64,000 bases of DNA from Blautia liquoris (lineage in GTDB: Bacteria; Bacillota; Clostridia; Lachnospirales; Lachnospiraceae): NCBI RefSeq assembly GCF_015159595.1, contig NZ_CP063304.1, positions 186,001-250,000 on the forward strand. The letters are read 5' to 3'. This document shows, piece after piece, positions 8,922-18,467 of the stretch; the stretch's first letter is position 1, and every line of letters begins with the position of its first letter. The notes below the pieces were generated by a model. That model worked only from the letters and a program-made list of their open reading frames with translations. It had not been told where the DNA came from and did not search any database. Both the position numbers and the translations under genes were made by a program.

Positions 8922-8958
8922 ATTCTGTTCTAATCTATGATATCCTTTTTTATATATT

Positions 8959-9001
8959 GGAAACGTTACCGGAACCGTTTTTGGTACACGATGTGTATGA
9001 T
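8959..9001 (+). promoter_or_regulatory. LacI-type operator and promoter upstream of malQ
   Basis: GGAAACGTTACC at 8959-8970 is a near-perfect palindrome centred on ACGT (GGWAACGTTWCC), the form expected of a LacI/GalR-family operator. A second half-like GGAACCGTTTT follows at 8971-8981, and a -10 candidate TATGAT is at 8996-9001. The LacI regulator two genes downstream is the obvious candidate to bind here; binding by CcpA is the alternative because the site also loosely resembles a cre. Confidence 0.5.
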
Positions 9002-9032
9002 AAAAAAATGAACAGTAAGGAGAATTTTGCGT

Positions 9033-10517
9033 ATGAGAAGCAGTGGTATCTTGCTTCCGGTGTCGTCACTGCCCTCCAGATATGGAATCGGCAGTTTTTC
9101 GAAGGAAGCTTATGAATTTGTGGATTATCTTGAAAAAGCCGGACAGAGCAGCTGGCAGATTCTGCCTCTCGGGCCGACCGGATATGGGGATTCTCCATAT
9201 CAATCTTTTTCTACCTTTGCAGGCAACCCGTATTTTATTGATCTGGAAACGCTGACAGACGAGGGCCTGTTGACAAGGCAGGAGTGTGAGAATTGTGATT
9301 TTGGTACTAATCCGGAATATGTCGATTATGAGAAGATGTATCATGCCAGATTTGGAGTTTTGAGGAAAGCATATAACCGCTATCAGCCGGATAATTCTTA
9401 TGAGACATTTGTAAAAGAAAATACAGACTGGTTGGAAGATTACTGTCTCTACATGGCGATGAAAGACAGTCTTTGCGGGAGCAGCTGGAACAAATGGGAA
9501 GATGAATTAAAATATCGTAATCCCACTGCGCTTGCAAAAAAGAGAAGAGAGCTTTCGGATGATGTTGATTTCTACCGATTTTTGCAGTATGAGTTTAGCG
9601 TCCAGTGGGCAAAGCTTAAGAACTATGCAAATGAGAAAGGAATCCGTATGATCGGCGATATTCCGATCTATGTTGCGTTTGACAGTGCCGATACATGGGC
9701 GAATCCGGAGCTGTTTCAATTTGACGAAGAGGGAAATCCAAAAGGAGTTGCGGGAGTACCGCCGGATGCATTCTCAAAAACCGGTCAGCTCTGGGGAAAT
9801 CCCCTGTATAACTGGGGATACCACAAAAAAACAGAATTTGCCTGGTGGATCAAAAGAATGCAGGCTTGCTTTAAGAGATACGATATCGTGCGGGTGGATC
9901 ATTTTCGCGGTTTTGATGAATATTATGCAGTCCCCTATGGTGATTCGACGGCAGAGAATGGGAAATGGGAGAAGGGTCCGGGAATCGCTCTGTTTCAGGC
10001 GATAAAAAAAGAGCTGGGTGCTGTCGATATCATCGCCGAAGATTTGGGATACCTGACAGACAGTGTGCTGAAACTGGTCCATGACTCAGGATATCCGGGA
10101 ATGAAAGTACTTCAGTTTGCCTTCGATTCCCGGGAGGAGAGCGATTATCTTCCTCATCACTATCCGCATAACTGTGTCGTCTACACAGGGACACACGACA
10201 ATAATACACTACTTGGCTGGCTCGATGAGATGAGGCCGGAGGACAGAAAATTCGCCAGGCACTATATGCACAATGCGAAAACAGCAAAGAAAGATCTCCC
10301 CTGGGACTTTGTTCGCCTGGCAATGGCATCTGTGGCAGATCTGGCAGTCATTCCGATGCAGGATTACTTGTGTCTTGGAAGCGAGGCGAGAATCAACACT
10401 CCGTCTACATTAGGACAAAACTGGAAATGGCGGCTTCTTCCCGGACAGATTGATGATCGGCTGCTTGAGCGAATACGGGAGATGACGAAACTCTATGGAA
10501 GACTTCCAAAAGAATGA
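9033..10517 (+). CDS. malQ: 4-alpha-glucanotransferase (amylomaltase)
   Basis: A 494-residue GH77 enzyme. The ATG at 9033 is 10 nt from AAGGAG at 9017-9022; an in-frame TTG six bases earlier is too close. The family opening RSSGILLPVSSLPSRYGIGS is present, with the catalytic-site regions VRVDHFRGFDEYYAVP (nucleophile Asp), DIIAEDLG (acid/base Glu) and YTGTHDNNTLLGW (third Asp). It transfers glucan chains between maltodextrins in the cytoplasm, making longer acceptors for GlgP. It heads the malQ-lacI-glgP cluster. Confidence 0.95.
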   Translation: MRSSGILLPVSSLPSRYGIGSFSKEAYEFVDYLEKAGQSSWQILPLGPTGYGDSPYQSFSTFAGNPYFIDLETLTDEGLLTRQECENCDFGTNPEYVDYEKMYHARFGVLRKAYNRYQPDNSYETFVKENTDWLEDYCLYMAMKDSLCGSSWNKWEDELKYRNPTALAKKRRELSDDVDFYRFLQYEFSVQWAKLKNYANEKGIRMIGDIPIYVAFDSADTWANPELFQFDEEGNPKGVAGVPPDAFSKTGQLWGNPLYNWGYHKKTEFAWWIKRMQACFKRYDIVRVDHFRGFDEYYAVPYGDSTAENGKWEKGPGIALFQAIKKELGAVDIIAEDLGYLTDSVLKLVHDSGYPGMKVLQFAFDSREESDYLPHHYPHNCVVYTGTHDNNTLLGWLDEMRPEDRKFARHYMHNAKTAKKDLPWDFVRLAMASVADLAVIPMQDYLCLGSEARINTPSTLGQNWKWRLLPGQIDDRLLERIREMTKLYGRLPKE

Positions 10518-10572
10518 GGATAAAAATTATATATATAACTGGGAAGGAAAAGAGATAAGAGGATAACAAAAG

Positions 10573-11619
10573 ATGGGAACCATAACAATTAAAGATATCG
10601 CAAAAAGATGTCAGGTAGGTGTCAGCACGGTTTCCAGAGCCATGAATGATCATCCGGATATTAATCCCAAGACGAAGAAGAAAATTTTGAAGGTGATCGA
10701 GGAATCCGGTTACGTGCCCGACAACAGTGCCCGCAATCTGAAACGGGTTGATGCGCGGGCGGTCGCCGTGCTGATCAAAGGTATCGGAAATACATTTTTT
10801 AATCAGTTCATCGAGATTCTTGAACAGGAATGCCAAAAAAGGCACTACAGCTGCGTGATTCAGAGAGTGGAAGAGTATGAGAATGAGATTGATGTTGCCC
10901 TTCAGATTGCCAGAGAGAAAAAGCTGCGTGGAGTTGTATTTCTAGGCGGAAATTTTTCCCACTCGGGGGAAGAATTTGGCAGACTGAAGATTCCCTATGT
11001 GCTCAGCACGATAAACAGTGGAGAAGGTAATAACCGTATTGCAAGTGTATCTGTGGATGACTTTAAGGAGAGCTATAAGATGACCGATTATCTTCTTGGA
11101 CTGGGGCATAAGAGAATAGCGATTATCACGGCCAGAAAGGAAGACGAGAGTATCGGAAAACTGAGACTGCTCGGCTACCAGAGGGCACTTTCCGATCAGG
11201 GTATCCAGTTTGATGAAGACCTTGTCTGTTATATGAAGATGCATGTGGATCGGTATTCGTACCGCTCCGGTTATAAGATCACGAAGGAGCTGCTATCGAG
11301 GAAAACACCGTTTACGGCACTTTATGCCACATCGGATACGCTGGCAGTCGGAGCTATAAGAGCGCTCTTTGAGGCTGGGATCCATGTGCCGGATGACTGT
11401 TCAGTGGCAGGATTTGATGGGATGGAGGCCGGGGAGTTTTGCATTCCGGGAATCACAACAATTCGGCAGCCGGCAAAAGAGATTGCACGTGCAACGGCAG
11501 ATCTTCTTTTCTCTATGATTGATAAAAAGGAAGAGCCAAAAAGAGTGATCTTTGATGGAGAACTGATTATACGCGAGTCAACCGCAATATCAAGAATTAA
11601 ATCGTCTGAGGAGGAATAA
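10573..11619 (+). CDS. LacI-family transcriptional regulator of the malQ-glgP cluster
   Basis: A 348-residue repressor. The N-terminal helix-turn-helix and hinge are clear: [21 protein letters not shown] (about residues 3-23), then [14 protein letters not shown]. The rest is a periplasmic-binding-like sensor domain with the dimer/effector motifs [17 protein letters not shown] and [14 protein letters not shown]. Position between malQ and glgP indicates control of maltodextrin/glycogen breakdown, probably through the palindrome at 8959. It ends 7 bp before glgP. The effector cannot be read from sequence. Confidence 0.9.
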   Translation: MGTITIKDIAKRCQVGVSTVSRAMNDHPDINPKTKKKILKVIEESGYVPDNSARNLKRVDARAVAVLIKGIGNTFFNQFIEILEQECQKRHYSCVIQRVEEYENEIDVALQIAREKKLRGVVFLGGNFSHSGEEFGRLKIPYVLSTINSGEGNNRIASVSVDDFKESYKMTDYLLGLGHKRIAIITARKEDESIGKLRLLGYQRALSDQGIQFDEDLVCYMKMHVDRYSYRSGYKITKELLSRKTPFTALYATSDTLAVGAIRALFEAGIHVPDDCSVAGFDGMEAGEFCIPGITTIRQPAKEIARATADLLFSMIDKKEEPKRVIFDGELIIRESTAISRIKSSEEE

Positions 11620-11626
11620 AAAAATT

Positions 11627-13888
11627 ATGGAAGAAAGAATACAAAAGCTCCTTTGTGAGCGTTTTGGAAGAGATATCGATCATTGTACAAAAGAGGAGAT
11701 TTTCGAAGTATTGATGCTGATTACTAAAGAAGAAACTTCTAAAATACAAAGAAACTTCGGAAAGAAAAAGTTATACTATATTTCCGCGGAGTTTCTGATC
11801 GGGAAACTATTGTCCAATAACCTGATTAACCTAGGACTTTACGAGGAGGTAAAACAGGCACTTGCGGTTCATGGCAGGAAGCTGGAGGAGATGGAAGAGA
11901 TGGAGATGGAACCTTCCCTTGGAAATGGTGGTCTGGGGCGCCTTGCGGCCTGTTTTTTGGACTCCATCGCCACGCTTGGACTTTTCGGAGATGGAATTGG
12001 ACTGAATTACCATTTTGGTCTGTTCCGGCAAAGGTTTCGTGATCACAAGCAAAAAGAGGTGAAAAACCCGTGGATGCGGGCAGAGAACTGGACAAACAGG
12101 ACGCCAGTCAGCTTTACTGTGCCATTTAAAGATTTCTCCATACAGTCTGTGATGTATGACCTCGATGTGCCGGGATATGAGGCCGGATGCAACCGTCTTC
12201 ACCTGTTTGACGCGGATACTGTAGATGAGAGTATCGTCGCGGGAGACAGTATTGATTTTGATAAGCACAATATCCAAAAAAACCTTACGTTGTTCCTGTA
12301 CCCGGATGACTCCGATGATGCCGGACGTATGCTTAGAATCTACCAACAGTACTTTATGGTGAGCAATGCTGCTCAGCTGATCTTAAAAGAGTGTGTGGAT
12401 CAGGGATATGATCTTCATAAGCTGGATGAGCATGTGGTAATACAGATCAATGACACGCATCCCTCCATGGTGATCCCGGAACTGATCCGTCTTTTGACGG
12501 ATCGTGGATTTTCCATGGATGAGGCAATTGATTTGGTGAGCAGGACTTGCGCGTATACAAATCACACGATTCTCGCGGAGGCTCTCGAGACATGGCCCAC
12601 CTCATATCTGGAACAGGTGGTTCCTCATCTGATGCCGGTGATACAGGAACTGGACCGGAGGGTGAGAAAGAAATATACGGATGAAAGTACCTATATCATC
12701 GACGACAAGAATCATGTGCACATGGCACATATGGATATTCATTATGGATTCTCTGTAAATGGAGTGGCAGCACTTCACACGGAGATATTAAAAAATACAG
12801 AACTGTCGAACTTTTATAAGATTTATCCAGATAAGTTTAATAATAAGACGAATGGAATCACGTTCAGACGCTGGCTTGTATCCTGCAACCGTGAACTCTC
12901 AGCCTATATAGAGAAACTGATTGGGGATGGATTTAAAAAGGAGGCGAAAGAACTTAAAAAGCTTCTTGATTTCAAAGATGACAAAGAGGTTTTAAAGACA
13001 CTTGGAAGAATAAAGAAGAAGAAAAAAGAAGAGTTCCGGGATTATCTCTATGAGACACAAGGAGTTCTCACAGATGAGAATTCAATCTTCGATGTTCAGG
13101 TAAAACGCCTTCATGAATATAAACGGCAGCAGATGAATGCACTGTATGCAATTTATAAGTATCAGGAGATCAAAAAGGGGCACAAACCGAAAACACCGAT
13201 CACCATGATTTTCGGTGCAAAAGCAGCACCGGCTTACACGACTGCAAAGGATATCATTCACTTGATCCTGTGCCTTTCTCAACTGATTGAAGACGACCCC
13301 GAAGTCAGACCCTATCTTCGCGTTCTTATGATCGAGAATTACAACGTGACGAAAGCCTCGAAGATTATACCGGCAGCTGACGTCTCCGAGCAAATTTCTC
13401 TTGCTTCTAAGGAAGCATCCGGAACCAGCAACATGAAGTTTATGTTGAATGGTGCTGTAACTCTCGGAACCGAAGACGGCGCAAATGTTGAGATCGAAGA
13501 ACTTGTCGGGGAGGATAATATCTATATCTTTGGCAAAAAACCGCAGGAAGTCATTGATTTATATGCAGACGGAAGCTATAGTGCGAAGGATATCTATGAG
13601 AAAGATGAACTCATTCATGAACTGGTGGATTTTATCATTGGCGAGGAGTTGACAAAGATCGGAGACAAGGAGAATCTGTGCCGTCTGCATCATGAGCTCG
13701 TGAGCAAAGATTGGTTTATGACCTTACTGGATACGAAAGAGTATATCTGTATGAAGGAGAGGGTGTTTCAGGAATATGAAAATCAGGAAGAGTGGAACAA
13801 AAAGGCACTGGTCAATATTGCAAAATCCGGATTTTTTTCTTCAGACAGAACGATAGAACAATATAATCGCGATATCTGGCATTTATAA
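11627..13888 (+). CDS. glgP: Glycogen/maltodextrin phosphorylase
   Basis: A 753-residue GT35 phosphorylase, slightly shorter than the enterobacterial form as usual in clostridia. Seen are [16 protein letters not shown] at the N-terminus, [19 protein letters not shown], the [16 protein letters not shown] segment, NGITFRRWL, and the PLP-site [20 protein letters not shown] (the Lys in NMKF carries the cofactor) with EDGANVEI. It releases glucose 1-phosphate from glycogen or maltodextrins. A GAGGAGG ribosome site lies at about 11608-11614. The upstream malQ and lacI support the role. Confidence 0.95.
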   Translation: MEERIQKLLCERFGRDIDHCTKEEIFEVLMLITKEETSKIQRNFGKKKLYYISAEFLIGKLLSNNLINLGLYEEVKQALAVHGRKLEEMEEMEMEPSLGNGGLGRLAACFLDSIATLGLFGDGIGLNYHFGLFRQRFRDHKQKEVKNPWMRAENWTNRTPVSFTVPFKDFSIQSVMYDLDVPGYEAGCNRLHLFDADTVDESIVAGDSIDFDKHNIQKNLTLFLYPDDSDDAGRMLRIYQQYFMVSNAAQLILKECVDQGYDLHKLDEHVVIQINDTHPSMVIPELIRLLTDRGFSMDEAIDLVSRTCAYTNHTILAEALETWPTSYLEQVVPHLMPVIQELDRRVRKKYTDESTYIIDDKNHVHMAHMDIHYGFSVNGVAALHTEILKNTELSNFYKIYPDKFNNKTNGITFRRWLVSCNRELSAYIEKLIGDGFKKEAKELKKLLDFKDDKEVLKTLGRIKKKKKEEFRDYLYETQGVLTDENSIFDVQVKRLHEYKRQQMNALYAIYKYQEIKKGHKPKTPITMIFGAKAAPAYTTAKDIIHLILCLSQLIEDDPEVRPYLRVLMIENYNVTKASKIIPAADVSEQISLASKEASGTSNMKFMLNGAVTLGTEDGANVEIEELVGEDNIYIFGKKPQEVIDLYADGSYSAKDIYEKDELIHELVDFIIGEELTKIGDKENLCRLHHELVSKDWFMTLLDTKEYICMKERVFQEYENQEEWNKKALVNIAKSGFFSSDRTIEQYNRDIWHL

Positions 13889-13911
13889 GGTATTGCAGTC
13901 ACAGATAGAGG

Positions 13912-13949
13912 ATGTCCCCGATTGGCTTATATCAGTCAGGCGGGGACAT
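13912..13949. terminator. Stem-loop between convergent glgP and proC
   Basis: Perfect 9-bp arms ATGTCCCCG (13912-13920) and CGGGGACAT (13941-13949) enclose a 20-nt loop in the 76-bp convergent gap. There is no immediate T-run on either side, so termination is inferred from position. Confidence 0.5.
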
Positions 13950-13964
13950 ACCAGTTAAGCTTTA

Positions 13965-14786
13965 TCATTTGCTCTCTTTTTTATCTTTTCCCATTTCTCT
14001 TGATTTTTCTGCGCTCGCTCTAACTGCGGAGATGACTGCGTCCCGCATTCCCTTTCGTTCAAGAACACATACTCCCTCGATGGTGGTGCCGCCCGGCGAG
14101 CAGACGGCGTCTTTTAGGACACCCGGATTCTGCTTTGTCTCAAGCACCATCTTTGCAGAACCGAGAACTGCCTGAGAGGCAAACTCATAGGCAAGGTCTC
14201 TTGGCATTCCTTCCGCCACGGCGGCATCCGCCATCGCCTCGATGAATAGATAGACAAAGGCTGGGGATGATCCGCTTACCCCGGTTACCGCGTCCATCAT
14301 AGATTCCGGGATGACCTCGGCCTTCCCCATACTGCAAAAGATGGACAGCACCTCCTGAAGATTCTCCTCAGTCAGGAATTGATTGGGACTGACGGCGGAC
14401 ATAGCAGATCCCACGAGAGCGGGAGTATTCGGCATCACCCTCGCGAGCTGAATGTTGGATTCAAAGAGGGATTCTACCTGACGAATTGACTGCCCTGCAG
14501 CTATCGATACAATAGCAGCATCTGTTCTCAGACTGTCTTTGATTTCTTTTATTACTACGGGATAGACAGCCGGTTTTGTGGATAAAAATAAAATATCTGA
14601 TGCCGACGCTGCCTCTTTGTTATCTGTTGTGATGACAACATGTAATTTTTCCTCCAGTTTTCGAAGCTTTTCCTCTGTAGGGCCAGATACAATTATGTTG
14701 GAGGGTGCGGTAAGTTTCGATGACAAAATCCCACCGATGATGGCAGCGGCCATATTTCCCCCTCCGATAAATCCAATTTTTTTCAT
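13965..14786 (-). CDS. proC: Pyrroline-5-carboxylate reductase
   Basis: A 273-residue NAD(P)H-dependent reductase performing the last step of proline synthesis. The N-terminal Rossmann loop is IGFIGGGNMAAAIIGG. The family signature is seen in RVMPNTPALVGSAMSAV, VTGVSGSSPAFVYLFIEAMADAAV and the C-terminal VLKDAVCSPGGTTIEGV. Length is normal. It is monocistronic here, divergent from the ABC exporter genes, and has a GGAGGA ribosome site just upstream. Confidence 0.95.
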   Translation of the reverse strand: MKKIGFIGGGNMAAAIIGGILSSKLTAPSNIIVSGPTEEKLRKLEEKLHVVITTDNKEAASASDILFLSTKPAVYPVVIKEIKDSLRTDAAIVSIAAGQSIRQVESLFESNIQLARVMPNTPALVGSAMSAVSPNQFLTEENLQEVLSIFCSMGKAEVIPESMMDAVTGVSGSSPAFVYLFIEAMADAAVAEGMPRDLAYEFASQAVLGSAKMVLETKQNPGVLKDAVCSPGGTTIEGVCVLERKGMRDAVISAVRASAEKSREMGKDKKESK

Positions 14787-14891
14787 AGTTCCTCCAAAAA
14801 TAAAAAAATACCTTTGACGATTTCATCTTTGTATCAGTATACATCAAGTTATCCCCATGTACTAGCGTTTAACGGAAAAATCTGTTAAAAT

Positions 14892-14925
14892 GTCATTTGA
14901 AGTCATTTGAAACGTTTTTTACAAT
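14892..14925 (+). promoter_or_regulatory. Promoter of the ABC exporter operon with a 10-bp tandem repeat over the -35
   Basis: GTCATTTGAA occurs twice head-to-tail at 14892-14901 and 14902-14911. A -35 TTGAAG at 14897-14902 and -10 TACAAT at 14920-14925 are 17 bp apart, placing the start point about 15 bp before the ribosome site AAGGAT of the ATG at 14948. A direct repeat of one helical turn suggests a winged-helix regulator site. Confidence 0.5.
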
Positions 14926-14947
14926 TCATACGAGAAGGATTTGAGAC

Positions 14948-16693
14948 ATGAAGAATTTATTGAAGTATATGAAAGGATATGTGAAGGAAAGTATCATAGC
15001 GCCGCTTTTTAAGATGTTGGAGGCAAGCTTTGAATTAATCGTACCGGTGGTGACGGCTAGAGTGGTTGATGTAGGGATTAAAAATGCAGATAAATCATAT
15101 ATCTGGAGACAATGTATTGTGTTGGTCATTCTTGGAATCATCGGGCTGCTCTGCGCGATCACGGCACAGTATTTTGCCGCAAAAGCAGCCTTTGGTTTTG
15201 GGACGAATCTGCGGGCGGACTTGTATAAACATATTAACAGTCTGTCGTATACAGAACTTGACACAGTGGGGACGCCGACATTGGTCACACGAATCACAAG
15301 TGATGTCAATCAGATGCAGACGGGCGTAAACCTCTTTTTGAGATTGTTTTTAAGATCCCCGTTTATTGTGATTGGTTCTGTGATTATGGCCATGACAATC
15401 AGTCTTAAGCTATCTGTGATTTTTCTGATCTCGGTCCCTATGATAGGGCTTGTGATTTTTTTGATTGTGAAGTTTACCATGCCAATCTATAAGAAGGTAC
15501 AGAATATGCTGGACCGTGTGGTTCTTCTCACCAGAGAGAATTATGAAGGGGCTCGTGTCGTCCGGGCTTTTCGAAGGCAGGAATCAGAGAAAGAGGAATT
15601 TGCCCGGACGAATGATCACCTGAAGAAGACACAATTTAAAGCCGGAAGAATTTCGGCACTTATGAACCCTGCTACTTATGCACTGGCAAATCTCGCAATT
15701 ATCGTGATATTGCTCGCCGGCGGCCGTCAGGTCGATACCGGGAATCTGACACAGGGAGAAGTAATCGCTCTGGTTAATTATATGAATCAGGCGCTGCTTG
15801 CACTGATCGTTCTTGCCAATCTTGTGATTACGGTTTCCAGAGCGTGGGCCAGTGCAATCCGTATAAATGAAGTGTTCGCGGTGGAACCGAGCATGACTGC
15901 ACCTGAGAAAAGAATGGAAGATTCAAAAAAATGCTGCGAGCCTGAGGATGCCGTCGTTTTTGATCATGTGACCTTTACATTCGCGAAAGCACAGGCACCG
16001 TCTCTAAGCGATATCCATTTTACCGCCAAAAAGGGCCAGACGATCGGCGTCATAGGCGGAACGGGTTCCGGAAAATCGACACTGGTAAATCTGATTCCCA
16101 GATTCTATGATGCTACAAAAGGGAGAGTATTGGTCGATGGCGTTTTGGTTGGTGAATATCCGTTTGAACAACTTCGGGGGAAGACTGGGATCGTCCCGCA
16201 AAGATCCGTACTCTTCCGCGGCACGATTCGTGAAAACATGCAGTGGGGCAAGGCGGATGCGACAGATGATGAGATCTGGAAGGCATTGACGATTGCACAG
16301 GCAGCAGACTTTGTCAGAGAAAAAGGGAATGGTCTGGATGAGCCGGTGGCAACCAGAGGAGGAAATTTCTCGGGCGGACAAAGACAGAGGCTTTGTATTG
16401 CCAGAGCACTTGTGAAAGATCCGAAAGTCCTGATACTCGATGACAGTTCTTCGGCACTTGATTTTGCCACGGATGCAGCGCTTCGAAGTGCAATTAAAAA
16501 AGGGACAGAAGGAATGACTACATTTATCGTATCCCAAAGAGCGGCGACTGTGAAAGGGTCGGATTTGATACTGGTGCTGGATGACGGGAAGATGGCCGGC
16601 ATTGGGACGCACGAAGAACTGCTAAAAGATTGTGAGGTTTATCGGGAAATCTGTGAATCTCAGTTTTCGAAAGAGGAGGTGACTGGATTATGA
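14948..16693 (+). CDS. Heterodimeric ABC exporter subunit (degenerate catalytic site)
   Basis: A 581-residue half-transporter: membrane domain of six helices (about residues 15-320) and a nucleotide-binding domain. Walker A is GGTGSGKST, the signature is [15 protein letters not shown] and Walker B is VLILDDSSSALD. The catalytic Glu after Walker B is replaced by Asp, as in the degenerate half of heterodimeric exporters such as BmrC/TM287. The stop overlaps the start of the partner by 4 nt. Substrate is unknown; drugs, lipids or peptides are possible. Confidence 0.88.
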   Translation: MKNLLKYMKGYVKESIIAPLFKMLEASFELIVPVVTARVVDVGIKNADKSYIWRQCIVLVILGIIGLLCAITAQYFAAKAAFGFGTNLRADLYKHINSLSYTELDTVGTPTLVTRITSDVNQMQTGVNLFLRLFLRSPFIVIGSVIMAMTISLKLSVIFLISVPMIGLVIFLIVKFTMPIYKKVQNMLDRVVLLTRENYEGARVVRAFRRQESEKEEFARTNDHLKKTQFKAGRISALMNPATYALANLAIIVILLAGGRQVDTGNLTQGEVIALVNYMNQALLALIVLANLVITVSRAWASAIRINEVFAVEPSMTAPEKRMEDSKKCCEPEDAVVFDHVTFTFAKAQAPSLSDIHFTAKKGQTIGVIGGTGSGKSTLVNLIPRFYDATKGRVLVDGVLVGEYPFEQLRGKTGIVPQRSVLFRGTIRENMQWGKADATDDEIWKALTIAQAADFVREKGNGLDEPVATRGGNFSGGQRQRLCIARALVKDPKVLILDDSSSALDFATDAALRSAIKKGTEGMTTFIVSQRAATVKGSDLILVLDDGKMAGIGTHEELLKDCEVYREICESQFSKEEVTGL

Positions 16694-18441
16694 AGAAGAC
16701 GAATAAAGTCGGGTCCACCTGGAAACGGATTCTTTCGCTGATCAAACCTTATCGTATGTATGTAATTTTGATGCTGGTGATGGCGTTTCTCACAGTGGCA
16801 TCGACGCTTTACGCTCCGATACTAATCGGAGAGGGAGTGGATATGATTGTTGGACCTGGGCGGGTTAATGGCAAAGGACTTCTTTCACTGGTGCTCACTT
16901 TCTTGATTGTCATTGCGATTACTTCTGTCTCTCAGTGGATTATGAGTCTTGCTACAAATCATATTACCTTTCAGGTTGTACAAGATGTCAGAGACGATGC
17001 ATTTCGTAAGATGGAGATATTGCCGATCCGATATATTGACAATCATCAGCCGGGAGATGCGATCAGCCGCATCACAACCGATGTGGAACAGTTCTCAGAT
17101 GGTCTTTTGATGGGATTTACCCAGTTTTTCACAGGAGTTATCACGATATTCGGAACAATTGGATTTATGGTGTCCATACATCCGGGAATTACCCTTTTAG
17201 TGGTCTGCATCACGCCGTTGTCATTTTTTGTTGCGGGATTTATTGCGAAGCGGACATACGATCTCTTTCGCATTCAGTCTGAGGCGAGAAGTGATATGAC
17301 ATCACTTGTGGAGGAAATGGTCGGAAATCAACAGGTAGTGAAGGCATTTTCCTATGAGGGACGAGCAAAAGAACGCTTTGGGGTCATTAATGAAAGATTG
17401 AGAATTACGGGAATTAAATCAGTGTTTTTTTCGTCGCTTACAAATCCAAGTACAAGATTCATCAACAGTCTTGTGTATACCGGTGTGTGTATCTACGGTG
17501 CCTTCATGGCGATTTCAGGCGGAATCAGTGTAGGTCAGCTTACCAGCTTTATGGCATATGCTAATCAGTATACGAAACCATTCAACGAGATTTCAGGTGT
17601 TGTGACAGAGCTGCAGAATGCACTTGCCTGTGCAAAGAGAATCTTTGACTTCATCGATGAAAAACCTGAGACGCCGGACGATGCGGCTGCCGTGGATATG
17701 AAACACGGCAAGGGTAGTGTCGCGTTATCCCATGTGAATTTTTCTTACATTCCTGAAAAACCGCTGATTAAAGATGTGAGTCTTGAGGCGAAACCGGGGC
17801 AGAGGATTGCAATTGTCGGACCGACAGGCTGTGGAAAAACGACAGTGATCAATCTGCTGATGCGTTTCTATGATATCGACAGCGGCAGTCTTCAAATTGA
17901 TGGACATGAGATCAGACATCTCACTCGGGATTCTCTGCGGGAAAATTTTGGGATGGTTTTACAGGATACCTGGTTAAAAAACGGGACGATTGCGGAGAAT
18001 ATAGCTTATGGGAAGCCAGATGCCTCGATGAAAGAGATTGAGACGGCAGCAAAAAAAGCACTTGCACATTCTTTCATTATGAGGATGCCGGATAAATATC
18101 ATACGGTCATCTCCGAGGATGGGGGGAATATCTCCCAGGGACAGAAACAGCTTCTGTGTATTGCCAGAGTTATGCTGATGAAGCCTCCGATTCTGATCCT
18201 GGATGAAGCCACTTCTTCAATCGACACCAGAACAGAACTTAAGGTTCAGGAGGCCTTTCAGAACTTGATGGAGGGCAGAACCAGCTTTGTTGTCGCTCAC
18301 CGTCTCTCCACAATCCGGGAAGCTGATGTGATTCTGGTGATGAAAGATGGTGAAATTATAGAAAAAGGAAAGCACCAGGAATTATTATCACGCGGCGGAT
18401 TTTATGCAAAGCTTTATCAAAGTCAGTTTGCGAAAAGCTGA
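16690..18441 (+). CDS. Heterodimeric ABC exporter subunit (canonical catalytic site)
   Basis: A 583-residue half-transporter with six membrane helices and a full ATPase domain: Walker A GPTGCGKTT, Walker B ILILDEATSSID with the normal Glu, switch His in VVAHRLSTI. Its signature reads ISQGQKQ rather than SGGQ, which is the expected deviation for the partner contributing to the degenerate site. With the upstream subunit it makes a complete exporter. It ends 26 bp before the P-type ATPase and probably shares its transcript. Confidence 0.88.
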   Translation: MKKTNKVGSTWKRILSLIKPYRMYVILMLVMAFLTVASTLYAPILIGEGVDMIVGPGRVNGKGLLSLVLTFLIVIAITSVSQWIMSLATNHITFQVVQDVRDDAFRKMEILPIRYIDNHQPGDAISRITTDVEQFSDGLLMGFTQFFTGVITIFGTIGFMVSIHPGITLLVVCITPLSFFVAGFIAKRTYDLFRIQSEARSDMTSLVEEMVGNQQVVKAFSYEGRAKERFGVINERLRITGIKSVFFSSLTNPSTRFINSLVYTGVCIYGAFMAISGGISVGQLTSFMAYANQYTKPFNEISGVVTELQNALACAKRIFDFIDEKPETPDDAAAVDMKHGKGSVALSHVNFSYIPEKPLIKDVSLEAKPGQRIAIVGPTGCGKTTVINLLMRFYDIDSGSLQIDGHEIRHLTRDSLRENFGMVLQDTWLKNGTIAENIAYGKPDASMKEIETAAKKALAHSFIMRMPDKYHTVISEDGGNISQGQKQLLCIARVMLMKPPILILDEATSSIDTRTELKVQEAFQNLMEGRTSFVVAHRLSTIREADVILVMKDGEIIEKGKHQELLSRGGFYAKLYQSQFAKS

Positions 18442-18467
18442 AATACGACAGAAAGACGGTGATAGAG

